The notes beneath the pieces are model-generated. The model was not told the DNA's origin and made no database searches. It worked only from the letters and a program-made list of their open reading frames with translations. Both the position numbers and the translations under genes were made by a program. A DNA stretch of 64,000 bases from assembly GCF_001889045.1 (NCBI RefSeq), contig NZ_CP018155.1:2172001-2236000 (forward strand), read 5' to 3'. Positions 43,282-52,326 of this stretch are shown piece after piece; the stretch's first letter is position 1; the number at the start of each line of letters is the position of its first letter. Origin of the DNA: Tenacibaculum todarodis. GTDB taxonomy: Bacteria > Bacteroidota > Bacteroidia > Flavobacteriales > Flavobacteriaceae.

Positions 43282-43518
43282 TTATTCTACATTTATAACT
43301 TCTTCAATTTGTGGTGCGTACTTTTTAATAGTGGCTTCTACACCATTTTTTAAGGTCATTTGGTTTACCGAACAACCAATACACGCGCCTTCTAATTGCA
43401 CTTTTACAGTGTTATTTTCTATAGATAAAAGCTTGATGTTTCCGCCATCGCTTACTAAAAACGGACGAATTTCTTCTAAGGCTTTTTCTACGTTATTTTG
43501 TGTTTCTGTTGCTGTCAT
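43282..43518 (-). CDS. NifU family protein (Fe-S scaffold, NFU type)
   Basis: 78 residues, a single NFU domain that carries or delivers Fe-S clusters. The CxxC motif is in GACIGCSVNQMTLKNG (about residues 46-49). No A-type or U-type extra domain. It follows the Mrp/NBP35-type ATPase gene by 9 bases; both act in Fe-S cluster assembly, so this is a functional pair. Confidence 0.93.
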   Translation of the reverse strand: MTATETQNNVEKALEEIRPFLVSDGGNIKLLSIENNTVKVQLEGACIGCSVNQMTLKNGVEATIKKYAPQIEEVINVE

Positions 43519-43527
43519 AATCTGAGA

Positions 43528-44661
43528 TTATTTTGTGCTACAACCACTCATTGTTGTAATTCTTACAACTTCGGTTGGTGGTAAATTTGCATTTCTTTTT
43601 AATAATTGAGAAACCATTTCTTTAGTAATATCGGCAAAAGCTTTTTCTAACTTTGTTCCGTTTTGTAATGCTACTGGATGACCAACATCACCTGCTTCTC
43701 TTACGCTTTGCACTAAAGGAATTTCTCCTAAAAATTGTGTTTTTATGTCTTCTGCAAGATTTTTTGCTCCATCTTTTCCGAAGATATAATATTTATTTTC
43801 TGGCAATTCTTCTGGTGTAAAATATGCCATATTTTCTATAATCCCTAAAACTGGAACGTTTATGCTGTCTTGCTGAAACATTGCAACTCCTTTTTTAGCA
43901 TCTGCCAAGGCAATGTTTTGAGGTGTACTTACAACAACCGCACCGTTTATTGGTAAGGCTTGTACTATTGATAAATGTACGTCTCCTGTTCCTGGTGGTA
44001 AATCGATTAAAAGGAAATCTAACTCGCCCCAATCTGCATCAAAAATTAATTGATTTAATGCTTTACTTGCCATTGGTCCACGCCAAATTACTGCTTGATC
44101 TGGATTTGTAAAAAAGCCTAAAGACAATAATTTTACGCCGTAATTTTCTACCGGTCTCATTTTAGAACGACCTTCTACTTTTACAGAAAGTGGTCTTTCT
44201 TTTTCTACATCAAACATTATATGTTGTGATGGACCGTAAACATCGGCATCTAAAACACCTACTTTAAAGCCCATTTTTGCTAAAGAAATAGCAGTATTTG
44301 CTGTTATTGTTGATTTACCAACACCTCCTTTACCAGATGCAATGGCAATAATATTCTGAATATTTGGAATTTCTTTTCCGCGAATTTGATTCGGATTTTC
44401 CTTTGGTGCAGCTGCAACAACTTTTACAGTTACTTTTACATCAATTTCTTCGCCGAAAGCAGTTTTTAAAGCTTTTGTAATTTCTGTATCAACTTTCTTT
44501 TTTGCTTGTAATGTTGGATTGCTAATTGTTACATCTATTAAAACCTCGTTACCGAAAGTTACTACGTTTGTAACATTATTATTTTCTATTAAACTTTTAC
44601 CTTCTCCTGGTGCAGTAATAGTTTCTAATACCTTGTATATATCTTGTTTCTTAAAACTCAC
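43528..44661 (-). CDS. mrp: Mrp/ApbC-type iron-sulfur carrier ATPase
   Basis: 377 residues. An N-terminal MIP18-like (DUF59) domain (about 1-85) precedes a P-loop NTPase domain with the deviant Walker A GKGGVGKSTITAN (about 110) and DLPPGTGDVHLS. The CxxC of many ApbC proteins is not obvious in the centre; a C-terminal MSGCSTK is present. It loads Fe-S clusters onto apoproteins. A -7 element is 27-34 bases upstream, and it is co-transcribed with the downstream NifU gene. Confidence 0.93.
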   Translation of the reverse strand: MSFKKQDIYKVLETITAPGEGKSLIENNNVTNVVTFGNEVLIDVTISNPTLQAKKKVDTEITKALKTAFGEEIDVKVTVKVVAAAPKENPNQIRGKEIPNIQNIIAIASGKGGVGKSTITANTAISLAKMGFKVGVLDADVYGPSQHIMFDVEKERPLSVKVEGRSKMRPVENYGVKLLSLGFFTNPDQAVIWRGPMASKALNQLIFDADWGELDFLLIDLPPGTGDVHLSIVQALPINGAVVVSTPQNIALADAKKGVAMFQQDSINVPVLGIIENMAYFTPEELPENKYYIFGKDGAKNLAEDIKTQFLGEIPLVQSVREAGDVGHPVALQNGTKLEKAFADITKEMVSQLLKRNANLPPTEVVRITTMSGCSTK

Positions 44662-44687
44662 GTCTTATCTTTATTTAATCTTGATTG

Positions 44688-44695
44688 CAAAGATA
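44688..44695 (-). promoter_or_regulatory. -7 element of the mrp promoter
   Basis: TATCTTTG on the minus strand, with TTTA 19 bases upstream (one mismatch to TTTG). Confidence 0.55.
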
Positions 44696-44761
44696 CGTCT
44701 TAGTAGGCAGAAAATAAAGCAAGTAGATTGTGATTATTTATAGATTGATAAGTAGTGCTTA

Positions 44762-45106
44762 TTATAATTCTTCCGAAGGGTTCCAAAAGACTTTTTCTAA
44801 ATCTTGAATTTGATTTTCAATAACAACAATTCCTTCGTTTTCCAGCAATTGTTGCATTAAATTGGTTCCATCAAAATGATGCTTTCCGGTAAGTAAACCT
44901 TTTCTATTTACAACTCTGTGTGCAGGAATGTCTTCTAAATTATGTGCTTTGTTCATTGCCCAACCAACCATTCTTGCAGATCGTGCAGCTCCTAAATAAG
45001 TTGCAATTGCACCGTAACTTGTTACTTTTCCTAACGGAATTAAACGTGCTACTTTGTAAACTCTTTCAAAAAAATTATCGGATTCTTTCACGAAGGGAAG
45101 ATACAA
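44762..45106 (-). CDS. Alkyltransferase-like protein (MGMT family lacking the acceptor Cys)
   Basis: 114 residues, the DNA-binding C-terminal domain of O6-methylguanine-DNA methyltransferases: GKVTSYGAIATYLGAARSARMVGWAM (helix-turn-helix with the arginine finger). The active site PCHRV is replaced by PAHRV at about residue 64, so it cannot accept the alkyl group. This is the hallmark of ATL proteins, which flag alkylated guanines for nucleotide excision repair. It is 41 bases downstream of trmB in the same direction. Confidence 0.9.
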   Translation of the reverse strand: MYLPFVKESDNFFERVYKVARLIPLGKVTSYGAIATYLGAARSARMVGWAMNKAHNLEDIPAHRVVNRKGLLTGKHHFDGTNLMQQLLENEGIVVIENQIQDLEKVFWNPSEEL

Positions 45107-45147
45107 CGTTTAATGAGATTCTGAAATAGGTTCAGAATAACAAAAAA

Positions 45148-45819
45148 CTAATAGTTCAGCTTAAAACGAATATAAGTAATTGCTTTATCAGTTTCTAAAT
45201 ACTGCTTTTCGTAGAAAGTTTGTGTAGATAAAACATCTTCTGGAGCGCCTTCATTTTTATAAACCGTATGGTTTGCATATAAAACTTCATGACCTTCTCC
45301 ATGCAATAATCCTAAAGTATAACCGTGCATGAATTCAGAATCTGTTTTAAGATTCATAATTCCGTCTTCCTTTAAAATATGATGGTATTTCTTTAAAAAT
45401 GACGTATTTGTCATTCTATGTTTTGTTCTTTGGTATTTTATTTGCGGATCTGGAAAAGTAATCCAGATTTCATCAACTTCATTTTCTGCAAAAATAAAAT
45501 CGACTAACTCAATTTGAGTTCTAATAAAAGCCGCATTTTCTAAATTTTCTTCAGTAGCAGTTTTAGCACCTCGCCAAAAACGAGCGCCTTTAATATCGAT
45601 ACCAATAAAATTTTTTTCAGGATATTTTTGAGCTAAAGCAACTGTATATTCACCTTTACCACAACCTAATTCTAACACAATTGGATTATCGTTCTTAAAA
45701 AAAGTGTTCCATTTTCCTTTTAAAGAAAAACCGGTAACAACCTCTTCTCTAGTTGGCTGAATTACATTTTTAAACGTTTTATTTTCTTCAAAACGCTTTT
45801 GTTTGTTTTTGCTTCCCAA
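45148..45819 (-). CDS. trmB: tRNA (guanine-N7-)-methyltransferase
   Basis: Makes m7G46 in the tRNA variable loop with S-adenosylmethionine. 223 residues. SAM-binding LELGCGKGEYTVALA (about 50), ARFWRGAKTA and the family signature WITFPDPQIKYQRTKHRM (about 117-134). DUF6341 lies 12 bases upstream and the ATL gene downstream in the same direction. Confidence 0.95.
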   Translation of the reverse strand: MGSKNKQKRFEENKTFKNVIQPTREEVVTGFSLKGKWNTFFKNDNPIVLELGCGKGEYTVALAQKYPEKNFIGIDIKGARFWRGAKTATEENLENAAFIRTQIELVDFIFAENEVDEIWITFPDPQIKYQRTKHRMTNTSFLKKYHHILKEDGIMNLKTDSEFMHGYTLGLLHGEGHEVLYANHTVYKNEGAPEDVLSTQTFYEKQYLETDKAITYIRFKLNY

Positions 45820-45831
45820 AATATGTAGAAA

Positions 45832-46053
45832 TTAAGCTCTGTCTTCAGTTCCTTCGTTTGCAAACTTCTTAGATTCTCCCATCCAATAAGCAAAAAGAAC
45901 AATAAGCACAAGTAAGAAAAGCCAGTTAACTCCATTTGAGAGCCACCAACCATATTCTTGGTTTGCAAGATCTAAACGTAACCAATTAAAAGGTAGAAAT
46001 AATAAATCAGTGAATAAACTACCAATCCATTTAAAAATATTGAATGCTAACAT
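45832..46053 (-). CDS. DUF6341 family small membrane protein
   Basis: 73 residues from the ATG at 46053 (MLAFNIFKWIGSLFTDLLF). A longer frame from 46116 exists, but a -7 element at 46075-46082 places the transcript start after it. There is an amphipathic N-terminus and one strong helix (NWLFLLVLIVLFAYWMGE). DUF6341 members are often misnamed uracil phosphoribosyltransferase because they sit next to upp, as here. Function unknown. Confidence 0.8.
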   Translation of the reverse strand: MLAFNIFKWIGSLFTDLLFLPFNWLRLDLANQEYGWWLSNGVNWLFLLVLIVLFAYWMGESKKFANEGTEDRA

Positions 46054-46061
46054 AACTTGAG

Positions 46062-46082
46062 TATCTTTACACTGCAAAAATA
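46062..46082. promoter_or_regulatory. Overlapping divergent -7 elements between DUF6341 and DUF6427
   Basis: TATCTTTA (46062-46069, plus) and TATTTTTG (46075-46082, minus) lie in the 41-base divergent gap. Confidence 0.45.
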
Positions 46083-46094
46083 TAAAAAGAAACG

Positions 46095-47021
46095 ATGTTA
46101 GCCAATTTTTTCGCAAAATCTAAGCCTATAACTTTTGTTGTTCTAGGATTATTGTTTGTAGTGTACTTGTTTTTGGCGCTTTTTACTGGGTTTGACATCA
46201 GTTTTTATTTCAAAAATTCTATTTTTTCTTACTTTACCTTTGCTGTTTTACTGCTATTAACCTTCTTTTTTCAGAATTTTATAGTTGTAAAAAACAATTT
46301 AACGTTTGGTAACAGTTATGCTTTTTTGTTTTTTATTCTTTGTTTAGGGTTATTTCCAAGTTCCTTTTTAGATGAAAAAACACTGATTGTAAATTTACTA
46401 TTACTCTTGTTTTTAAGAAAAGTGTATAGTTTACAGTCAAGTAAAAATATTTTTAAAAAACTTTTTGATGGTGGTTTATGGTTGGGTATTTCATTCTTAA
46501 TAGAACCTTTTACTTTAATTTTTACACTACTTTTATATGGCGCAATTTTTATACATAAAAAAACTTCTTTACAGACGTTACTAATACCTGTAGTTGGTTT
46601 TTTAACTCCGTTATTTTTATACTTTACTTATTGTTTTTGGAATGATTCTACCGAGGCCTTTTGCAACCTTTTTAACTGGTTTACTTCTTATGATTTTGAA
46701 AATTACAGGGCTTTAATCTATATTTTTCCACTTTGTGTAATTTGCGTTTTAAGTTTAATTTCGGTTTTTATGAAAACACCAAAAATACTATCAGTAAAAA
46801 ATACTTTTAGAAAAAGTTGGTTACTAATGATTCTGAATCTATTTATAACAATCTTATTTATACTTATCTTAAAAGAACATAACGGAAGTGAGTTTCTATA
46901 TCTGTTATTTCCTATTGCTATAATTTTAGCTAATGGATTAGAATTAGTCGAAAAAACATTAATAAAAGAAGTACTAATTACGTTATTTTTTCTGTGTTCT
47001 TTAGTAGTTTATTTCTTATAA
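46095..47021 (+). CDS. DUF6427 family membrane protein
   Basis: 308 residues with about eight to ten hydrophobic helices starting after a short N-terminus (MLANFFAKSKPITFVVLGLL). It fits DUF6427, a Flavobacteria-restricted family seen between upp and DUF6341. No catalytic motif. Its 3' end overlaps the convergent upp gene by 6 bases. Function unknown; perhaps a transporter or glycosyl-lipid enzyme. Confidence 0.8.
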   Translation: MLANFFAKSKPITFVVLGLLFVVYLFLALFTGFDISFYFKNSIFSYFTFAVLLLLTFFFQNFIVVKNNLTFGNSYAFLFFILCLGLFPSSFLDEKTLIVNLLLLLFLRKVYSLQSSKNIFKKLFDGGLWLGISFLIEPFTLIFTLLLYGAIFIHKKTSLQTLLIPVVGFLTPLFLYFTYCFWNDSTEAFCNLFNWFTSYDFENYRALIYIFPLCVICVLSLISVFMKTPKILSVKNTFRKSWLLMILNLFITILFILILKEHNGSEFLYLLFPIAIILANGLELVEKTLIKEVLITLFFLCSLVVYFL

Positions 47022-47669
47022 TTTAACTCCGTAAGCCAAATCTCCAGCATCACCAAGACCTGGAACAATATATCCTTTATCATTTAAAGTATCATCTATA
47101 TCCGCAATCCATAAATGTGTGTTTTCTGGAAAGTGTTTTTTGATAAAATCTACTCCTTCCGAAGAACCAATAACAGAAACTAAGTGAATTTCTTTTGGCA
47201 TTCCATGTTTTTTAATGGCTTCATAAACGGCAACTAAAGATTGTCCTGTTGCTAACATTGGATCGGCTAATAATAAGATTTTGTTTTCTATTGAAGGAGA
47301 TGCAAAATACTCTACCACAATTTCGAATTCTTTATCGTTATTTGGATGATGACGATACGCAGAAATAAATGCATTTTCAATTCCGTCAAAATAATTTAAC
47401 AACCCTTGATGCAAAGTTAAACCAGCTCTTAAAACTGATGCTAATACAAGGTTTTTGTTTGGCACATTAATAGTTTTTGTTCCTAAAGGAGTAGTTATAT
47501 CCGTAGAATAATAAGATAAACTTTTACTTAATTCATATCCTAAAATCTCTCCTATTCGTTCAATATTTCTGCGAAAACGCATAGAATCTTGTTGAATTTC
47601 AGTAGAACGGATTTCTGCTAAAAAAGTATTTAAAACTGAGTTATCTTTCGCTAGATGATGTACTTGCAT
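47016..47669 (-). CDS. upp: Uracil phosphoribosyltransferase
   Basis: Salvages uracil to UMP with PRPP. 217 residues. The PRPP loop is ILLADPMLATGQSLV (about 130) and the uracil-binding end is GLGDAGDLAYG (about 204-214). The upstream ASVLRAGLTLHQGL holds another PRPP contact. A -7 element (TACTTTTG) lies 21 bases before the ATG. Confidence 0.95.
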   Translation of the reverse strand: MQVHHLAKDNSVLNTFLAEIRSTEIQQDSMRFRRNIERIGEILGYELSKSLSYYSTDITTPLGTKTINVPNKNLVLASVLRAGLTLHQGLLNYFDGIENAFISAYRHHPNNDKEFEIVVEYFASPSIENKILLLADPMLATGQSLVAVYEAIKKHGMPKEIHLVSVIGSSEGVDFIKKHFPENTHLWIADIDDTLNDKGYIVPGLGDAGDLAYGVKL

Positions 47670-47689
47670 AAACTTAAGGTATTACCACC

Positions 47690-47697
47690 CAAAAGTA
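47690..47697 (-). promoter_or_regulatory. -7 element of the upp promoter
   Basis: TACTTTTG matches TAnnTTTG with a TTTT at the -33 position. Confidence 0.5.
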
Positions 47698-47792
47698 GGT
47701 TAAAAACTAATAGTATAAAATAATTATTGGCATAAAAGTTGTATATTGGTCATTGAAATTATTTATTAATCTAAAAACAAAAATCAAAAAGA

Positions 47793-48263
47793 ATGGGACT
47801 TTTTTCATTTATTAAAAACGCTGGTGCAAAAGTATTTGGTATCGGTAAAACAACTGAAGAGGAAGCTGCTGAAAAAGCTAACAAATTAGTAGAAGCTGTA
47901 AGAGCTTTAGAATTAGGAGTAGAAAACTTATCTGTATCTATAGAAGATGATAAAGCTTCTGTTTCTGGTGAAGCAGCAGATTTAGCAACTAAAGAAAAAG
48001 TAGTTTTAGTAGTAGGAAATACTGACGGAATTGCATCTGTAGAAGATAACATGACTGTTGCAGAAGTAGAAGAAATTGATGAAGCTTTAATGGCTCAATT
48101 TCACACAGTTGCAAGTGGAGATACTTTAGGTAAAATTGCAAAAGAATATTATGGAAATGCTATGAAGTATCCTGTAATTTTTGAAGCAAACAAACCAATG
48201 CTTTCTCATCCTGATAAAATTTATCCAGGACAAGTATTAAGAATACCACCTTTAGTTGACTAA
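47793..48263 (+). CDS. BON and LysM domain protein (Kbp/YgaU-like)
   Basis: 156 residues. A BON domain (about 30-90; LSVSIEDDKASVSGEA) precedes a C-terminal LysM domain (about 105-155; FHTVASGDTLGKIAKEYYGN...IYPGQVLRIP). E. coli Kbp (YgaU), of the same build, is a cytoplasmic potassium-binding protein; like it, this protein has no signal peptide. Stands alone with its own terminator. Confidence 0.9.
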   Translation: MGLFSFIKNAGAKVFGIGKTTEEEAAEKANKLVEAVRALELGVENLSVSIEDDKASVSGEAADLATKEKVVLVVGNTDGIASVEDNMTVAEVEEIDEALMAQFHTVASGDTLGKIAKEYYGNAMKYPVIFEANKPMLSHPDKIYPGQVLRIPPLVD

Positions 48264-48283
48264 TTAAAATTCAACAAAAGGAG

Positions 48284-48314
48284 AAAAGCGCTACATATTT
48301 GTAGCGCTTTTTTT
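48284..48314 (+). terminator. Terminator after the Kbp-like gene
   Basis: AAAAGCGCTACA pairs with TGTAGCGCTTTT around a TATT loop, followed by T residues. Confidence 0.9.
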
Positions 48315-48386
48315 GTTTTAATTTTCAAATGAAATCAATTAAAAACAGATTTTTTATCGGATTTTTGTAACCAAATTTCAAGTAAA

Positions 48387-49283
48387 ATGAACACTAGAAC
48401 AATTGCTTTAATTGCAGTTTTTATTACATCTTTAATTTATGGTGTAACATTTACCATTGCTAAAGAAGTAATGCCCTTATACATAAAACCTTACGGATTT
48501 ATATTATTGCGAGTTGGTGGAGCAACAATTGTTTTTTGGCTAGTTGGCTTGTTGATAAAAGCAAAATCAATTGAAAAACAAGATTACAAACACATATTAC
48601 TTGCATCATTTTTTGGCGTTGGTATAAACATGCTTACCTTTTTTAAAGGTTTAAGTTTAACTACTCCAATTAGTGCTGCTGCAATTATGGTTATGTCTCC
48701 AATAATGGTATTACTTTTTGCTAGTCTTTTACTGAAAGAAAAAATAATTCCAAGAAAAATTTTAGGTGTTATAATTGGTTTCATAGGTGCTTTGTTATTA
48801 ATTATCTACGGAAACTCTTCCGAAGTAAACGGAGAAAACATAATTCTTGGTAACTTTTTAGTGTTTGTAAATGCAGCTTCTTATGGTTTTTATTTAGTAC
48901 TTGCTAAAAAACTAATTGAAAAATATAACCCAGTTGTATTTGTAAAATGGCTCTATTTATTCGGGTTAATTTGGGTACTTCCTTTTGGTTTAAATGAATT
49001 AACCGAAGTACAATGGAATATAATGCCAACTTCAATTTACTTAAAAGCTGGCTTTGTTGTCTTGTTTACAACTTGTGTAACCTACTTATTTAATTTGTAT
49101 GGTTTATCTAAATTAAAACCAACAACGGTAAGTGTTTTTATTTATTTACAACCTGTTATTGCATCAATTTATGCGCTTTCTGTTGGTAGCGACACTTTAA
49201 ATACAGTAAAAATAGCTGCAACCTTGCTAATATTCTTAGGTGTTTATTTGGTTACAAAACAAGTGCAGAATTCCGCTAAATAA
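48387..49283 (+). CDS. EamA/DMT-family transporter
   Basis: 298 residues with about ten membrane helices in two EamA repeats (about 8-140 and 152-290). Typical features are ITSLIYGVTFTIAKEVMP near the start and PISAAAIMVMSPIMVLL in the first repeat; the second ends FIYLQPVIASIYALSVG. Exports small metabolites such as amino acids; substrate unknown. Confidence 0.88.
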   Translation: MNTRTIALIAVFITSLIYGVTFTIAKEVMPLYIKPYGFILLRVGGATIVFWLVGLLIKAKSIEKQDYKHILLASFFGVGINMLTFFKGLSLTTPISAAAIMVMSPIMVLLFASLLLKEKIIPRKILGVIIGFIGALLLIIYGNSSEVNGENIILGNFLVFVNAASYGFYLVLAKKLIEKYNPVVFVKWLYLFGLIWVLPFGLNELTEVQWNIMPTSIYLKAGFVVLFTTCVTYLFNLYGLSKLKPTTVSVFIYLQPVIASIYALSVGSDTLNTVKIAATLLIFLGVYLVTKQVQNSAK

Positions 49284-49286
49284 ATT

Positions 49287-49294
49287 TATCTTTG
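49287..49294 (+). promoter_or_regulatory. -7 element of the yicC-gmk-nadD promoter
   Basis: TATCTTTG matches TAnnTTTG, 20 bases before the ATG at 49315 and just past the DMT stop. It suggests that yicC has its own start of transcription. Confidence 0.55.
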
Positions 49295-49314
49295 CGTTTC
49301 ATTCTCAAGAAATT

Positions 49315-50181
49315 ATGATACAATCTATGACAGGATACGGGAAAGCCGTATTACAACTGCCAACAAAAAAAGTAACCATTGAAATTAAGTCTTTAAATAG
49401 TAAAAATTTAGATTTAAATGTTCGTATTCCTTCTTACTATAAAGAAAAAGAATTATCGGTTCGTAAAAAATTAGCAAGTAGTTTAGTTCGTGGAAAAGTA
49501 GATTTTTCTATTTGGGTAGAAATGACAGCTGATGAAACCTCTACAACTGTAAATAAAAATGTAGTTTTAGAATATGTTCAACAATTAAGAAATACCCTTT
49601 TTATTGGTTCTGATAATGATGTAGAATTATTAAAAATGGCCATAAAAATGCCAGATGCTCTTAAGGTTGAACGTGCTGAATTAGATGAAAATGAATGGGC
49701 AAAGATTGATGAATCTATTGATGTAGCTATTACAGAAATTATTCAATATAGAACTGACGAAGCTGCTTCTTTAGAAGTAGATTTTAACGAAAGAATTGCA
49801 AATATTAAAGAAGCTTTAGCGGCAATAAAAGTTTTAGATACTGAAAGAATAGATCATGTAAAAGCTCGTTTACAAAAAGCTTTAGATGATTTAAAAGTTG
49901 AAATTGACGAAAATAGATTTGAGCAAGAGTTAATTTATTATCTAGAAAAATTAGATATAAATGAAGAGAAAGTTCGTTTAGCAAATCATTTAGATTACTT
50001 CTTAGAAACGCTGGCTACACCAGATTCTAACGGAAAAAAACTTGGATTTGTAATTCAAGAAATTGGTAGAGAAATAAACACAACAGGTTCTAAAGCTAAT
50101 TATGCACCAATGCAAAAATTAGTAATTAGAATGAAAGATGAATTGGAGAAAATTAAAGAACAAATTTTAAACGTTTTATAA
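49315..50181 (+). CDS. YicC family endoribonuclease
   Basis: 288 residues from the ATG at 49315 (MIQSMTGYGKA), the family start. YicC_N (about 1-155: MTGYGKA..., IEIKSLNSKNLDLNVRIP) and the C-terminal DUF1732 (about 210-288; KLGFVIQEIGREINTTGSKA). Relatives in E. coli and Bacillus are ribonucleases acting on small RNAs. First of a tight unit with gmk (1 base gap) and nadD. Confidence 0.92.
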   Translation: MIQSMTGYGKAVLQLPTKKVTIEIKSLNSKNLDLNVRIPSYYKEKELSVRKKLASSLVRGKVDFSIWVEMTADETSTTVNKNVVLEYVQQLRNTLFIGSDNDVELLKMAIKMPDALKVERAELDENEWAKIDESIDVAITEIIQYRTDEAASLEVDFNERIANIKEALAAIKVLDTERIDHVKARLQKALDDLKVEIDENRFEQELIYYLEKLDINEEKVRLANHLDYFLETLATPDSNGKKLGFVIQEIGREINTTGSKANYAPMQKLVIRMKDELEKIKEQILNVL

Positions 50182-50182
50182 A

Positions 50183-50785
50183 ATGAGTACTAATTTCAAA
50201 GGTAAATTATTTGTGTTTTCTGCTCCATCTGGTAGCGGAAAAACAACAATTGTTCGTCATCTATTAAAACAAGAAAGACTTGGTTTAGAGTTTTCAATTT
50301 CTGCAACTTCAAGAGAAGCAAGAGGCGAAGAAAAAAATGGAGAAGATTATTACTTTATTTCAACCAAAGAATTTAAACAACACATAAAAAATGAAGATTT
50401 TTTAGAGTGGGAAGAAGTGTATAGAGATAATTTTTACGGAACTTTAAAAACAGAAGTTGAACGAATTTGGGCACAAGGAAAGCACGTTATTTTTGATATT
50501 GATGTTGCTGGTGGACTTCGTATTAAAAAGAAATTTCCAGAACAAACATTAGCTGTTTTTGTTAAACCACCAAGTATAGATGAGTTAAAAATAAGACTAA
50601 AAAAACGTTCTACTGAAAGTGAAGACAAGATAAATATGCGAATTGCAAAAGCATCTGTAGAATTGGCAACTGCACCACAATTTGATGAAATTATAAAAAA
50701 TTACGATTTAAATATTGCATTAAAAGATGCTGAAAATTTAGTAGATAATTTCTTAGGATTAAAAAATAATCAAGAAGAGGAATAA
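50183..50785 (+). CDS. gmk: Guanylate kinase
   Basis: Converts GMP to GDP with ATP. 200 residues. P-loop FSAPSGSGKTTIVRHLL (about 12-28), GMP-binding SATSREARGEEKNGEDYYF (about 41-59) and the lid RLKKRSTESEDKINMR. Second gene after yicC; its stop is followed directly by the nadD ATG. Confidence 0.96.
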   Translation: MSTNFKGKLFVFSAPSGSGKTTIVRHLLKQERLGLEFSISATSREARGEEKNGEDYYFISTKEFKQHIKNEDFLEWEEVYRDNFYGTLKTEVERIWAQGKHVIFDIDVAGGLRIKKKFPEQTLAVFVKPPSIDELKIRLKKRSTESEDKINMRIAKASVELATAPQFDEIIKNYDLNIALKDAENLVDNFLGLKNNQEEE

Positions 50786-51370
50786 ATGAAAAATATTGGT
50801 CTTTATTTTGGAACTTTTAACCCAATACATGTTGGACATTTAATTATTGCCAATCATATGGTAGAAAATTCTAATTTAGATGAAATTTGGATGGTTGTAA
50901 CACCACACAATCCATTTAAAAAGAAAAGTTCTTTATTAGACAATCACCATCGATTAGAAATGGTTTTTAAAGCTACAGAAAGGTTTGATAAAATAAAACC
51001 AACCGATATAGAGTTTAAATTACCACAACCAAATTACACAGTTCATACATTAGCGCATATTTCAGAAAAGTATCCAAAATATAAATTCAACTTAATTATG
51101 GGCGAAGACAATTTAAAAAGTTTTCATAAATGGAAAAATTATGAAACCATTTTAGAAAACCATAATGTATATGTGTATCCAAGAATTTCTGAAGGTAAAA
51201 TTGAAACTCAATTCGATAATCACCCAAAAATTCACCCTGTAAAAGCGCCAATTGTAGAAATTTCTTCAACAATGATTCGTAACGGAATTAAAGATAAAAA
51301 GAACATTCAGCCATTACTTTCAGATGCCGTTTGGAATTATATTGACGAAATGAACTTCTATAAGAAGTAA
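50786..51370 (+). CDS. nadD: Nicotinate-nucleotide adenylyltransferase
   Basis: Transfers AMP from ATP to nicotinate mononucleotide in NAD synthesis. 194 residues. GTFNPIHVGHLIIANHMVE (the GxFxPxHxGH motif) and the C-terminal VEISSTMIRNGIKDKKNI (SxTxxR). It begins directly after the gmk stop. Confidence 0.96.
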   Translation: MKNIGLYFGTFNPIHVGHLIIANHMVENSNLDEIWMVVTPHNPFKKKSSLLDNHHRLEMVFKATERFDKIKPTDIEFKLPQPNYTVHTLAHISEKYPKYKFNLIMGEDNLKSFHKWKNYETILENHNVYVYPRISEGKIETQFDNHPKIHPVKAPIVEISSTMIRNGIKDKKNIQPLLSDAVWNYIDEMNFYKK

Positions 51371-51459
51371 GAAAAGTCATAATCTTTCGTTATAATTTAA
51401 ACAGAAAAACAATTTTAAAACTGTAATTAGTATTTTTACAAAAAGATTAAAAAACTACA

Positions 51460-52326
51460 GTGTCTAAACAACAAAAAAAGAAAGGTAAATTAAAACAAAA
51501 ACTAACCGATAAATATAGGTTGGTAGTTTTAAACGAAGATACATTTGAAGAACGTTTTTCTTTAAAACTATCTCGCTTAAATGTCTTTGTTTTAGGCGGA
51601 TTTTTCTCAATATTCCTTATTGCTTTAACAATTTTATTAATTGCATTTACGCCATTAAGAGAATATATTCCTGGTTATTCTTCAACAGCATTAAAAAAGA
51701 AAGCAACCCAACTTACATTTGAAGCAGACTCTTTAAAAATGAAATTAGCTGTTTTAGAAAACTTCACTAATTCTATAAAACCGGTTTTAACTGGAGAAAT
51801 TGAACCTGAAAGTATTGATTCTTTAAGAGCAGAAGCTGAGAGTATTGTTATAAATGAAGAAATGCTTAATGCCACTAAAGAAGACTCTTTATTTAGAGAA
51901 AAGGTTGAAAGTAAAGACCGTTTTCCATTATCTAACAGCACAAACAATAAAACTAAAATTGTTTTTTTCGCACCTGTTTCTGGTACTATTTCTCAAGATT
52001 TTAACGCAACAGAAAAACACTTTGCAATAGATGTTGTAGCTAAAACAGGAACACCAGTAAAAGCTATAGCAGATGGAACCGTTATTTTCTCTGAATGGAC
52101 AACAGAAACCGGTTATGTTTTAACCATACAACACACAAATAATTTTATTTCAGTATACAAACACAACGGTAACCTATTAAAACAACAAGGAGATTTTGTA
52201 AAATCTGGAGAAGTAATTTCTACTGTTGGTTCTACAGGAGAATTAACAACAGGTCCGCATTTACATTTTGAACTTTGGAACAATGGTTATTCTGTAAATC
52301 CTAAAAATTATATCGATTTTCAATAA
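51460..52326 (+). CDS. M23 family peptidase, single-pass membrane anchored
   Basis: 288 residues from a GTG start (51460). A basic cytoplasmic stretch (KQQKKKGKLKQKLTDKYR) precedes a membrane helix (about 45-68) and a coiled-coil-like region (about 85-125). The LytM domain has HFAIDVVAKTGTPVKAIADG (zinc His and Asp) and GPHLHFELWNNG (intact HxH), so it is likely an active peptidoglycan endopeptidase, unlike 34773-36050. GH3 starts immediately after its stop. Confidence 0.9.
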   Translation: MSKQQKKKGKLKQKLTDKYRLVVLNEDTFEERFSLKLSRLNVFVLGGFFSIFLIALTILLIAFTPLREYIPGYSSTALKKKATQLTFEADSLKMKLAVLENFTNSIKPVLTGEIEPESIDSLRAEAESIVINEEMLNATKEDSLFREKVESKDRFPLSNSTNNKTKIVFFAPVSGTISQDFNATEKHFAIDVVAKTGTPVKAIADGTVIFSEWTTETGYVLTIQHTNNFISVYKHNGNLLKQQGDFVKSGEVISTVGSTGELTTGPHLHFELWNNGYSVNPKNYIDFQ

